In this document: positions 43,370 through 53,407 of the stretch, in pieces | Layout of the letters: each line of letters opens with the position of its first letter | How positions within the stretch are numbered: the first letter of the stretch is position 1 | Origin: Magnolia sinica | Lineage: Eukaryota; Streptophyta; Magnoliopsida; Magnoliales; Magnoliaceae | DNA length: 64,000 bases | Direction: 5' to 3' | NCBI RefSeq assembly: GCF_029962835.1 | Contig: NC_080579.1 | Coordinates: 85,143,959 to 85,207,958, forward strand | Made by a program: the position numbers and the translations under genes | Notes under the pieces: model-generated | Told to the model about the DNA's origin: nothing | The model's database searches: none | What the model saw: the letters and a program-made list of their open reading frames with translations, nothing else

Positions 43370-44867
43370 TCACGTGTACTCCGGCGGCAGCGCCACCTTG
43401 CCGAGGATCTCATGGCCATGCGGAGCGAGCATGCTCCCGCACCGCGCGCACACGAACAGCGGCGGCACAGCGGCTGCATCGTCGATGCCGCCACACCTCG
43501 TGTGCTGCCACACCTCGCATATGTCACACGCCACCATCCGCTCCCCATCGTCATCCCGCGCCCCGCACGTGCAATCCACCGTCCAGTTATCGGCCCCACC
43601 CTCATACCTCAGCTTGCACCTCAGGTCCACGCCACTCCCTCTCAGCCACACAGTCGCCCCGGACTGGGCCACAGCGAACAGAAGCTCCTCTTCGTCGCCT
43701 TCCAATCCCTCCACCGCGGCCGCCTCGAACCGTTCCAGGATGCAGTACGTGTCCCGGAAGGCCTGCTCCCCCGCCGCCCGCAGCTCTCCCACCGTCGCAT
43801 GCGGCGGGACCACTACCAGCACGGGCGGCGGAAGCGGCTGCGTCAGCTCCTCAGCCTCCTCCCCAGCTGAGGGCATCAGCTTGCACATGAACCGCAGCAT
43901 CTCGTCATCAGCATCCTGGAATGGCCACGCCTTCACAAAGTGCTTGCTATGGAGGATTGCACGTCCGGCTAGCCGCATTGGCTCCCATGCCTCGGCTGGG
44001 TAGTGCTCTAGCACATGCTTGTACACGTGCAACATGTCCCGGTTTATGTCCATCCTCTCGGCGGGGCCCAGTGCTGGTTTGTCTAGCTTGGCAACAGGTT
44101 CTGTGGCAGCTGCGCCATTGCTGGTCGTGGTGTCCTTGACTGTGTACTGGAGCACCCGTGTGGTTGGGTTGGCGGCTCGGACGACGACGCAGTCCCCGAC
44201 GATGCAGTTGCCGAGGGACTTGAGCACAAAGTCGATCAGGCCCGTGTCACCTATGTGGAGCCTGGCTGCGTCGCGGACGTCCTGACGTGTCATCCACACG
44301 TGGGCCCCACTGTGGCCGCCTGATCTATTCTCTTTTAGCGCATCGACTATCACCTGGGCAGTGAGTTCTAATCGCCGGATGGACCATCGGCTCATCAGGC
44401 TGGCTGCTACTGTGCTGAAATCGATGCAGTTCTTCTTCTCCCGTGCTGCTGGCTTGCTCTGCTTGGGCGCCCCAGCCTTGGGGCCCGCTGGGGTTTTCCG
44501 AGCTGTAGTAGCAACCGTGGTAGTTGTGGTGTTGTTCTTTAATGGGAGGTGGGATTTGAGCTCGAGCATGCATAGGAGGAGGTCACGGATGGTTTCTAGA
44601 TGGGCCTTGCTCGCCTTCTGATAGCTGAGGATGATCCGTTCCATCTCTCTTGCCCGGCCCACCTCTTTGAAATCTTCGATGACTCTGTCAAGATCGAGTG
44701 AGCTGAGGATCTCAATGGCCTGCTGGTAATTATGTTCTGTCACTCCGAAGGTTCCATGGCAGAACTTATAGCCCCACCTTCCGAACCATGGCTGGCCGTA
44801 GGCCACACCACAGAGTAGCCGCAGCTCCATGGAACTTTTCGTTGATATGTCCTCGACCGTCACTTTC
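43370..44867 (-). CDS. Exon 3 of the PHD-finger gene, with the PHD finger
   Basis: Acceptor TTGTTGCAG, first residues RKVTVEDISTK. The open frame that seems to start at 44953 begins inside intron 2. GC-rich relative to the surrounding DNA, which produces long open frames on the opposite strand. Confidence 0.94.
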
Positions 44868-47280
44868 CTGCAACAAGTACCCAAAAATTCAAACCCACCG
44901 ATCGAATTATGATAAGGAGAAATTCGCCAAGGTAGTTCAACATGGCAGGCCATTCATGCCTGGCCCAAAAATCAGGATGGTTTATCAGGTGGGCTGCACA
45001 TTTAAGTTGAATATGGGGCAATTTGATCTTTTCTCTAAGCGGCTATTTCCCGCATTGGCTTGTAGCCAACAGGATGAGTGGACCAGCCTATTTTTGGGCC
45101 AGGGCATCTTTGGAGTTGGCCCCACTCACGCGCACCGCATCCCATATAAGTAAAGTTGAGCTGAACTACAGTTCTTTTTCTCACCGGGTCCGGAGTGTCG
45201 TGCAGATCCGATCCCACAGATCCATGATCTCTCTTCCTCGGATGTATTTCGATCTGCCTTCATGGCCATTGATGCAGAGCAGGTGACCGAAACCGTTGCA
45301 GTGAATCAATCCGTGCAGAAGATGGTTTTGGAGACTGAAAATCCTATCACTGAGAGGCTTATCCCACTCGCTGTCAGACGGAATCATGATATGATATCGC
45401 CGTTTGGACACGAAATGATGTCTCCAACCTACAAACAAAACATGAAATTCCAACATAAATAAAGTACAGCTACTTAAGGGTGTGTTTGGTTGCACCAAAT
45501 ATCATGAAATAACATGATATTTGGTCCAACCAGACACACCACCTAGTCCAAAATCAACGCATTTCGCAATTCAATCATCAAAACAATCAGAACAATCCTG
45601 CCCAGATTAAGACTCCGGCCAGCAACCCAATTTGCTTTTGTGATGAAATGTACAAACTCTGTCTAGAATTTAAACAAAATCACTTCCGTGAGAAGTATGA
45701 TTTGGGTTCCGATAGATTGAAACAAATCCTGTCCAAAGCCAATTCAGGGCTAGAAACAAAACAAATCACAGAATCCAATTCAGGACTATGATTCAGGAAT
45801 ACTTTCCATTAAGAATTCAGCTCAGGTTACGGTGAATCACGCAAATTCCCTCTAAAACACAATTCAGAGATGGAAAATATCTAAATTAGAAATCCGTATT
45901 GGGCTCGCAACAAGTCACTGAAAAGACACTAAATCAAGAGTATAAATGCCAGAAAAACACTGAAATCCGATTCACCGAAACTACTTTCAGGAAGAAAAGT
46001 GATTCTGATTTTGTATTATTAATCGAATGAAGCCATCTAAACCCAATTCAAAAGGACGTACATCACAAAACCCGGTTTGGATTGCTATTTTCACTCAAAA
46101 GGATCACTCTGCAGTCCAGATTATTCACTCAAAAGGATCACTCCACAGTCCAATCCCCAATTCAGGATTCCAATTAAGGAATAGAAAATCCACGTAGAAT
46201 TCAAGAAAAATCATTTCCAGCAAGAAGGATTGTTTGGGTTTCAACAGATTGCTGAAATGAACCCCTTCCAGACCCAATTCAGGGCTAGAACGATGGAAAT
46301 GACAGAACCCGGTTTGGATTACAACTTCGCTAAATCAAATTCCCAATTCAGGATAGAAAACCAGATTCCAATTGGTTAGACATCAAATTCGGGTTATGAA
46401 TCATGCAGAAGTTTCCCTACAAAACCCAATTCAGAACTATAAATATATAGAAAATAGAAATCCGGATTTGGCTTACAGGAAGTCACTGAAAAGACTGATT
46501 GAAGAATAGAAATGCCAGAAAAACCACTCCACAACCCAGTTTGCGAAAACTACTTGAATCAAAAGGATTTCTTCATGATCCCATCCCCAATTCAGAAAAC
46601 CAATTCAGGGTTAGAAATGGCAAAAAATCACCCAACAACTGAAATTCGTTGCTGAAAAGAATCCCACCCAAATCCAAAAGGTTTTTTTAACAAACACAAT
46701 CTGGGTTACATCACAACGTCTGAAAGAATCCCACACAAGTCCAATTCCCAATACAGGTCAAGGTTAGAAATGCAGGGGGGGAAAATCAACACAGAGCCCA
46801 TTCATCACTTCTCACAAGAAATCCAGTTAGGTTTACAATGACAGATGCCAAAAAGAATTTATCATGATTCTCAAAATTCATTATTCTAACCCAAATCCCC
46901 AATTCGAAACCCAAATCCAGCAAATTCCAATTCAAGAAAAAATCCAATTCCAATCAAACGCAACAAATCTAAATCAGCAATTCCTTACCGACGCAACGGC
47001 AGAAATCGCAGAACGGGCGTCTTGAGTGCTTGACATTTTCTTCGATGAAATAGAGAGGGACAACGACACCGCTGCCCTCATTGACGAGCAGCGTGCACCA
47101 GGTCGGCATCCCTTCGACATTGTAGTCCTCAATCTCAGCGCATTCCCGGAGGAATGATCGGATATTGTCGCGGAACGGGCCTGAGTAGTCGACTGGGCAG
47201 CCAGGGTCTGCAAACGCATGGAATGCATAGGCCTTGATCTGCCGTTTGCGCTTCTTGCAGGCATCGAAGATGGTAGACAT
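43370..47280 (-). CDS. PHD-finger protein of the MMD1/MS1 family (3 exons, 677 aa)
   Basis: Minus-strand exons 47280-46989, 45428-45185 and 44867-43370 join in frame (292+244+1498 nt) with GT-AG borders. Residues 1-178 carry the conserved N-terminal region (SGPFRDNIRSFLRECAEI, EGMPTWCTLLV, VGWRHHFVSKRRYH, HCNGFGHLLCING). Then come GVAYGQPWFGRWGYKFCHG, a Thr/Ala-rich linker, and WSIRRLELTAQVIVDALKE. The C-terminal PHD finger spans about residues 611-655, with CTCGARDDDGERMVACDICE, WQHTRC and FVCARC supplying eight zinc ligands. This layout and the length fit the plant family of MALE MEIOCYTE DEATH1, MALE STERILITY1 and At1g33420-like proteins. These are nuclear transcription regulators; several act in anthers, and the MMD1 finger reads methylated H3K4. 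Which member this is cannot be settled by eye. A TGA in frame 57 bases upstream fixes the ATG at 47280. No broken residues seen. Confidence 0.93.
44868..45184. repeat. Intron 2 of the PHD-finger gene with a fold-back MITE
   Basis: ATGCCTGGCCCAAAAATCAG (about 44957) pairs with TATTTTTGGGCCAGGGCAT (about 45090). Further inward, AGGATGGTTTATCAG and GATGAGTGGACCAGCCT also pair, so about 150 of 317 bases form a hairpin. Related to the CAGGCTGGTC fold-back at 25240. Confidence 0.7.
45185..45428 (-). CDS. Exon 2 of the PHD-finger gene
   Basis: Acceptor GTTTGTAG, donor CCCG/GTGAGA. Begins GWRHHFVSKRRYH across the junction and ends DLWDRICTTLRT plus two bases. The longer open frame beyond 45428 is intron. 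Confidence 0.93.
45429..46988. repeat. Intron 1 of the PHD-finger gene, internally repetitive
   Basis: 1.56 kb. The phrase CCAATTCAGGGCTAGAAA, or close variants, recurs at least eight times (about 45736, 45776, 45858, 46282, 46340, 46428, 46598, 46745). A cleaner 34-base tandem duplication lies at about 46091-46158 (CACTCAAAAGGATCACTC twice). Near the acceptor side of exon 2 is a hairpin element at 45479-45540. Confidence 0.65.
45479..45540. mobile_element. Miniature hairpin element (62 bp) in intron 1
   Basis: GGTGTGTTTGGTTGCACCAA and ATATCATGA on the left pair almost perfectly with CATGATATTTGGTCCAACC and AGACACACC on the right: arms of about 29 bases with no real spacer. Same core as the hairpin at 22532-22605. 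Confidence 0.8.
46989..47280 (-). CDS. Exon 1 of the PHD-finger gene
   Basis: Starts MSTIFDACKKRKRQIKAYAF with a basic KKRKRQIK cluster (possible nuclear signal) and ends after CRCV plus one base, donor GTAAGG. Confidence 0.93.
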
Positions 47281-47336
47281 GAGATAGAGCTCCGTGGTTC
47301 TTCCGGCTCCCTGAAGCTCCTTCTTGGATCTTTCTC

Positions 47337-47340
<4 letters not shown>

Positions 47341-47397
<57 letters not shown>
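47341..47397 (-). promoter_or_regulatory. (CT)n tract upstream of the PHD-finger gene start
   Basis: About 28 uninterrupted CT units on the coding strand, 60 bases before the ATG at 47280, hence probably in the 5' leader or core promoter. CT-rich leaders are common in plant genes. The repeat is long and likely variable in length between individuals. Confidence 0.6.
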
Positions 47398-47400
<3 letters not shown>

Positions 47401-47721
47401 GATTCTGGTGTTTCTTTGGGGCTATTTCTGGAATTGGGAATTAGTTGCAGGAACTTCGAGCAGGTCATCTTAACACTGCGCGCCCTTTTGTTCAAATTGG
47501 GCTCAAATGACGGAAATGCCCTCTGGAGGATTGGCGTCGCCCCTGAGGTTTCGGGGAAGAGTAGAGGATATTTTCGTAATTTTGAAGTCCTTCTGTCTGA
47601 GTTAGTTAAGCTGTTATGCTTCCGTGCAAGTATTTGCAAGAACCAGCGGTGCACGTGCGGGGACCTTGCAATGTGGTTCATCTGGACAATCGGATTGCGT
47701 ATTCAGTACACTAAACTCAGT
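47398..47721. other. Upstream region of the PHD-finger gene
   Basis: About 320 bases between the (CT)n tract and the MITE at 47722. Probably the promoter of the minus-strand gene. No unambiguous TATA box picked out by eye. Confidence 0.4.
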
Positions 47722-48135
47722 TGGGTCCACCGTGAATGTATGTGGTTTATCCACGCCGTCCATCCATTTTTTCAGCTCATTTTAGTGATTGAGCCCAAAA
47801 TCGTAGCATATCCAAAGCTGATGTGGACCACACCACAGGAAATAGTGGGAATAATGACTTCCAACGTTGAAACCTTTCTAGGCCCCACAGCGATGTTTAT
47901 TTGTCATCCAACCTGTTTATAAGATCACACAGACATGGATGAAGGGAAAAACAAATAACATCTTGATCCAAAACTTCTGTGGCTCCCAAAAATTTTCAAC
48001 CGTAGAATTTTTATTCACAGTGTTTTCCATGGTGAGGTCCACTTGAGATTTGGATATACTTAATTTTTGGGCTTATGCCCTAAAATTATCTTTTAAAATG
48101 GATTAACGGAGTGGATAAAAAACATAAATCATGCA
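47722..48135. repeat. GTGGGCCCCACC-type fold-back MITE
   Basis: Starts TTGGGTCCACCGTGAATG with CCACGCCGTCCATCCATTTT and ends with the reversed pattern (GGATTAACGGAGTGGATAAA). It contains the conserved interior words CTTTCTAGGCCCCA and TGATCCAAAACTT. About 0.4 kb upstream of the PHD-finger gene. Confidence 0.8.
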
Positions 48136-48314
48136 GATTTACTCGGTACACAATCCGCTTCCCATATGGACCATCCATTTGCTAGATACGATTCCTACGG
48201 AGACTGTACGGTGTGTTGGGAATCGGCGACTCGCCGCGCCGCGAACCTTCTGCGACGTGGCGGCTTCCGATTGGTTGATGCTTTGCCGTAGGCCGTCTTT
48301 CCGTTTATGAGTTC

Positions 48315-48683
48315 TTTGATACTCTGGCAGCGAATGATCCTTGATCCGCAGTCACTCAGAATTTGTACACGTGGCGTATATTGAAGCCAAATAAACCGGT
48401 TAGATTGTGTAATCAGATGTCTCTAGGCCATAATCTAAAAATATGATTTTTTGAGTAATCCTAGACTTTGATTCGTGGACAAATTTGGTTGAAGTGGATA
48501 TTCATTTCTGACCGTCCAATAAATGTCCACTAATCCAATATTCAGATGATTAAATAAGTTTAATTTTTAGTTGGTCTAGACTTAGACACGTAACATAGGC
48601 AGTTTAATTTGAATACTTATATTCCATGTATGCAATTTCTAAGTGCCCGTGTATCACCCATCAGACACTGCCAGAGCATCAAA
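48315..48683. mobile_element. TTTGATACTCTGG-ended MITE, copy 1
   Basis: Left end TTTGATACTCTGGCAG, right end CTGCCAGAGCATCAAA. Next to the right end lies TTTCTAAGTGCCCGTGTATC, the reverse of the inner left block. TIR of about 50 bases. Four other copies in this window. Superfamily undetermined; long TIRs suggest Mutator-like. Confidence 0.75.
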
Positions 48684-49358
48684 ATTTTCCTCTCGGGCAT
48701 TTTACAGCGGCGACTAGTGAGACTCCGAGAACGGGAGGGGGATGGGGCACTACCACACCAGAAGCAGTGGAACTGAATTACTATCGGTAAAAACTTACTG
48801 TTGATGTAGATATCAGGTCGTCCTCGACAGACCTTCGAAGTTTCAGCACAGGTAAAACGGTAATAGAGACCCTGACTAAGACAGGGATCCTTTGGGTCTA
48901 TCCATGTTAGGGTTTTACTGCGTACCAATTTTGTGTAAATTGGGATTCTATTTATAGTTTTGGGGGGGAGTTCTGTAGATGAAAAATTCCCCCATTTGGT
49001 AGGTGCTTATCACAGCTATCTTCTAAGATCTTCAACAGAAATCTTAAAACGATTCTTATGATGAAGTTGAGTAGTGGGGCCTTATGAAGACTGTGGTAAT
49101 TGCCTAGCCTGACTAGTTAAGGCCGATCTCTGGATCTAAGGTGCAATGCCGTCCTGCTGTTAGCTTTTTAGAGTTAAGTATTCAGCTAGGATCGAATTGA
49201 CCTGTACATTAGCCTGTTGGTCGTATCAATGAGAGCTCAGTGGTGGCAGGGCTCTTTGCTATGGTCAGGTCATCGGGCTATTCATGGAGGTCATGCTCGG
49301 TCATACGACCTACGTTACCTTCTTGGGTTCATTATTCTCTTACATGGGTCGCCTTAGG
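48684..49358. other. Gene-free stretch
   Basis: No coding signal or repeat boundary recognised. Confidence 0.45.
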
Positions 49359-49563
49359 TTAGATGGTAAATAAACATCAAAGGAGCCTTAGGAAGTGTTA
49401 TGGGTCCTTACTCTTGCCCGGGTGGTAGACTCTCGGGAGTTTCAACTCCCGGTCAAGGGTTCAGGTACCCATCGGTGGTGAAATTCCACCAGCATGTGTG
49501 TGTGTGGGGTGTGTGCGTGTGTAAAAAAAAAAAAGGCTCCTTTGATGTTTATTTACCATCTAA
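49359..49563. repeat. Perfect 29-bp inverted repeat around a SINE
   Basis: Arms 49359-49387 (TTAGATGGTAAATAAACATC...) and 49535-49563 (...GATGTTTATTTACCATCTAA) are exact reverse complements over 29 bases. The right arm continues a GTGGGCCC-type MITE (ATGTTTATTT..CATC followed by ATAAGGTCACAT). The left arm is therefore an inverted copy of MITE sequence. The SINE at 49410-49534 fills the loop. Confidence 0.9.
49410..49534 (+). mobile_element. tRNA-derived SINE, family 1, copy 2
   Basis: ACTCTTGCCCGGGTGGTAGA (box A region), AAGGGTTCAGGTACCC (box B region), GGTGGTGAAATTCCACC, (TG)n and an A-tail. Flanks GGGTCCTT (49402-49409) and GGCTCCTT (49535-49542) agree at 7 of 8 bases. Confidence 0.85.
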
Positions 49564-49870
49564 TATATTCATAAGGTCACATATAAACTGTATGAGGCCA
49601 AACATAAACATCAACTTGAGCCAAAACTCCTATGCCATCTGAGAAGTTTTCAACACTAAGATATCAATCCCACTGCTTTATGTGGTGTGGTCCACATCAG
49701 TTTCAATCTACCTCCTTAAGATCATGCAATAAAATGATCCAAAAAAATAAATGAATCACGTGAATAAATCACACACATCATGGTGAAGCTCACAAAAAGC
49801 CCTAGACTGGACCGTCCGTGGAGGGCATAGACACCCATCCGTGCCGAACTGAACCGGACAGGGGAAGTTA

Positions 49871-50377
49871 TTTGATACCCAGGCTGCCTGGGACGATTGA
49901 GAAGCATGCACTCAGGAATTGCAAGCATGGCATATATTAACTTACTTTAAAGTAACTAAATCATGGAACCCAATGTCCTTTAAATAACTAACCCCAGATA
50001 AGGTTTGTTGAACAATCCTCTGATTGGTGGAGACTTGTTTTGGGAAATAGGACCATTGGATACTGTTCATTTTTAACCGTCCAATAAATGTCCATCAATC
50101 TTATGGTCAGATAATCAGATGAGTATAATTTTCGGTTCATGTTAACTCTAAACTGGGTCCCATAATTTGGACAGTTTAATTTGACTTACTTGGATCCTTG
50201 TTCTTGCTGCTGTGGTAGAGGCTCAGCAGTTTCAATACGTGGTCAAGGGTTCGAGTACCCATAGCTGGTGAAATCCTGCTACGGCGTGAGTGTGCCTGTG
50301 TATTGACTTGCTTGTTTTGAAATGTGCATTTTCTTAGCGAACGTATATCATATATCACATTCTGCCAGACTATCAAA
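49871..50377. mobile_element. TTTGATACTCTGG-ended MITE, copy 2, with SINE insertion
   Basis: Left end TTTGATACCCAGGCTGCC, right end CTGCCAGACTATCAAA. Without the SINE and its duplication the element is about 385 bases. Confidence 0.72.
50193..50302 (+). mobile_element. tRNA-derived SINE, family 1, copy 3
   Basis: TGTGGTAGAGGCTCAGCAG, then GGTCAAGGGTTCGAGTACCC and GCTGGTGAAATCCTGC. Flanked by TTGACTTACTTG (50181-50192) and TTGACTTGCTTG (50303-50314), a 12-base duplication with one mismatch. Inserted into MITE copy 2, so younger than it. Confidence 0.85.
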
Positions 50378-50689
50378 GTTTTTTCTCGAGATCAATACGG
50401 CCCGCTCATCAGGTGACGTATTGTTTGATTGTTTACGAGATGGATTCCGTACATTTTAGGAGTGTGTGTAGATTATCCAAGACGTTTATATGGTGGCCCT
50501 CACAACGGATTGAGCAGACTTAATAAAAATAATAATCTTCCAGATTGGCCATCTTAACCTTGTAACCATTGAACTATTTTGTCTCAAATATGAACCGTCC
50601 ACTTATGATTTCGGTTGCAATTGATCGGAGGATCCGTATCTTCCAATCTTGAATATTTTCGAGGAAGCTCCCATTAGAGTTGAACATTT

Positions 50690-50850
50690 CTAACCTGATC
50701 CGGTGGATGTGACCTGATCCGAACAGAACCGCAGGCCTGGATCGGTGCGGTTCGAGTAGGGCCAATTAGATCCGATCGTTGATCAGATCAAGTTCGAATC
50801 GTGGTCAATTCAGACCGATCTGATCCGAAATCCGATCCGATCTGGTCATG
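50690..50850. repeat. GATCCGATC-rich repeat
   Basis: Many variants of GATCCGATC, GATCAGATC and GTTCGAATCG in both orientations over 160 bases. A similar patch (CGGATTCGG, GAGTCGGACTCGG) lies at 52340-52555 and ends TGATGCCCACCTCTAG. Pattern as in the ends of the hAT elements at 53408 and 63317; boundaries not resolved. Confidence 0.5.
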
Positions 50851-50941
50851 TAGTATAAAGTTAAAATAGAGTCGTTGGATTATTACTGGAGTTGTTATGT
50901 TAGACTGCAGGTGATAATTTCTGGAATAAATACGGGAGTTA

Positions 50942-51338
50942 TTTGAAACTCTGAGTTTGATACGCAGGCACTTGGAAATATAATAACTATCACATGATAA
51001 CTCAAACTAGGCCGACTAAACTGTGAAACCTTCTGTCGAAGAGTAAAAAACTAAAAATCAGATTTTTAGGACAAATGAAATATCTGGTTCGTGGACACTT
51101 TTTTTGATGAAATAAGACCGTTAAATAGTTTTATTTTTAACTACCTAATAAATATTCCCAAATCTAACAGTCAGATAATAAACTAAGCATAATTTTTTGT
51201 TAGTGTTACAAATAGGCTATATAACCAAAATTTGGACCGTTTAATTTGAAATATTTGCATTCCGCATCAATTCCTAAGTAAATTCTAAGTGCCCATGTAT
51301 TTGTCTACCAAAGTATCATTCTCTGCCAAAGTATCAAA
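50942..51338. mobile_element. TTTGATACTCTGG-ended MITE, copy 3
   Basis: Left part TTTGAAACTCTGAGTTTGAT then ACGCAGGCACTTGG, right end CTCTGCCAAAGTATCAAA. Same interior words as the other copies (AATAAATATTCCCAAATC, AATTTGGACCGTTTAATTTG). Confidence 0.72.
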
Positions 51339-51377
51339 GTTTATCTGCAATAAATATTGGTAAGATCTGGCAGACGT

Positions 51378-51902
51378 GGATTTCCTGCAAAAGCCCTTCG
51401 CAGGAAGTTCCTGCGCAAGGATGGTGAGTGGGACCCACCGAAAATTTTGTGAGAAATCCACTCCGTCCATCCATTTTGCGATCTCATTTCATGACAGGAG
51501 ACCACAAATCAGGAGACTTCAAAACTCAAGTGGGTCTCATTAGATGGAAAATTGGGGAAAGAAATTCCTACTGTTGAAATCTTCCTGGGCTCCACCTTGA
51601 TGCTTGTATGTCATCCAAACCGCTTACAAGGTTATTCTCACTTGGAAGAAGTAAAAACACGACAAATTTAGGCTGATATAATACTTTCATGGCCAATAGA
51701 ATGTTTCAATTGTGCTCATTGAAAATCGACTGTTTCCTCTCGTGCGACCCACTTGAGTTTTGAATCTTGCTGATTTTTGGTCTCATGTCATGAAATGAGC
51801 TTGCAAAACGGATGGACGGAGTGATTCCTTAGAAACATAGTGGTGGGTCCCACCCAGCATCATTGCATAGGAACTTCCTGCGAAAGGCTTTCTCTGGAAA
51901 TC
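51378..51902. mobile_element. Long-TIR element with GTGGGACCCACC centre (~525 bp)
   Basis: The outer arm GGATTTCCTGCAAAAGCCC, then TTCGCAGGAAGTTCCTGCG, pairs with the right side read in reverse (AGATTTCCAGAGAAAGCC, TTCGCAGGAAGTTCCTATG). Each arm holds a small palindrome (CGCAGGAA/TTCCTGCG). Inside are GTGGGACCCACC and its partner GGTGGGTCCCACC, followed by CCACTCCGTCCATCCATTTT-type words. No target duplication found. Confidence 0.75.
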
Positions 51903-52009
51903 TGAAGGAGACATGATGAATGATGATACGGGTTGTGCGAAGACAAGTGTATATGCGCCTCGAACTCTAAGTTGTATGAACGGCTCAAATGAGATCAAAG
52001 TTACATGGC

Positions 52010-52265
52010 CCCCACTATAATGTTTATTTTTCATCTAATCTGTTAATAATGTTAAAAATACATGGATGAAGTGGAAAAACAAATTTCATATTGATCCGAA
52101 ACTTCTATGATATCAAAAAGGGTTTCAATGGTAAACGTTCAATCTCCCACTTTTTTTTGCAGTGTGGTCTAATTGATCTTTAGATTTGTCTTATTTTTCG
52201 GCTCAATCCTTAAGACAAGCTCTCCAAATGGTTGGATGGTTTGGATGTAACACATACCTCATAGT
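52010..52265. repeat. GTGGGCCC-type MITE, right half
   Basis: From ATGGCCCCCACTATAATG to GTTTGGATGTAACACATACC. Interior and right half only. Confidence 0.7.
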
Positions 52266-52735
52266 TTGACTCAAAGAACTTGCTGATGTCAATACACCAC
52301 CGGCCAATCCCTTTCCGGTTTGGTATTACCCACTTCTCTCTCCCGATCCAAGCGGTACCCAACCCGATCGGATTCGGTTTCCTTGACCGAGTCGGACTCG
52401 GTTCAGGTTAGGCTAGCAGTGCATCGGATTAGATCAAGTCAGTTGACCCGGACTCGGTTCCGGATCGAATCGAGTTAGGATCACTAACTTAAAAATTCAG
52501 ATCGAACCGAGTTGGACCCAATTCGATCCGACTCAACTTGATGCCCACCTCTAGCTCCCATCAACGGTGCACCTCATCAGATCAATAGTTTGGATCTCTA
52601 AATGGCCCACATGTATGGAACCATACGTGTCATAGAAGTTGTGCATTTTCCGACATGCAGAACCCTCGTTCCTTATTAGAGGGAGCGGATTAGGTGTGGC
52701 TCGGGCCTGACTCAATACGGTGTGGCCATTATCAT

Positions 52736-53102
52736 GGGGCCCACCTTGATGTATGTGTTTTATATCCACACCGTCCATCTGTTTTTCCAGTTATGTTTAA
52801 GGCATGAGCCCAAAACTGAAGAAGATCTAAATCTCAAGTGGACCATACCGTAGAAAACAGTGGTGATTGACCATTAAAAAGCTTATATTTGTTCTTCCCC
52901 TTCATCCATTATGTTGTGACCATATAAATAGGTTGGATGACAAATAAATACTACTAAAACATTATGGTGAGCCATCACCACCGTTTCTTCTAGCATGATC
53001 CACATGAGATTTGGATATGCTTCATTTCTTGGATCATGCCCTAAATTGATCTATTAAAACAAATGGATGGCATGAACATATAATACATACGTCAAGGTGG
53101 GC
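52736..53102. repeat. GTGGGCCC-type fold-back MITE, complete
   Basis: Starts GGGGCCCACCTTGATGTATG with CCACACCGTCCATCTGTTTT and ends ATACATACGTCAAGGTGGGC. Middle contains TTAGGGCATGA-type word pairs and GTTGGATGACAAATAAAT. Confidence 0.8.
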
Positions 53103-53124
53103 AAGGCTCTAAATAGTCAATTTT

Positions 53125-53297
53125 GAGGTGGTTTTTTTTTTTTTTAAACACACACACACACACACACACACATGCTAACACACACACACACACACACCCA
53201 CACACGCACGCCGTGGGATTTCACCATTGGTGGGTACTCGAACCCTGGACCCGGTGTTGAAACTCCTGGGAGTCTACCACCCGGGTAAGAGTAAATG
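53125..53297 (-). mobile_element. tRNA-derived SINE, family 1, minus strand
   Basis: On the minus strand: TACTCTTACCCGGGTGGTAG, GGGTTCGAGTACCCACC (box B), AATGGTGAAATCCCAC, an extended (TG)n tail and an A-run (53132-53145 reads T on the plus strand). The tail (CA)n on the plus strand spans 53147-53198. Target duplication not clear. Confidence 0.82.
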
Positions 53298-53407
53298 GAC
53301 TGGTCCAAGTCTGGTATGGGTCAACCCATTAGACTCATTTATAAATGAGTATGAGTCTAATATGGGGAAATCCACTCACACCTATTTACAAATAGGTTGG
53401 GTCTAAC

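Noticed and set aside
43216..44003. Plus-strand open frames up to 224 codons opposite the PHD-finger gene
   Set aside because: They mirror a GC-rich coding exon on the other strand, are Arg/Pro/Ser/His-rich without domains, and overlap each other in different frames.
46974..47681. 235-codon minus-strand open frame overlapping exon 1 of the PHD-finger gene
   Set aside because: Different frame from the conserved exon; part of it is a (CT)n-derived Ser-Leu repeat.
49410..49534. tRNA gene
   Set aside because: Box A and B motifs belong to a SINE: no cloverleaf, a TG/A tail and a target duplication are present. Same for 3718, 4977, 50193 and 53125.
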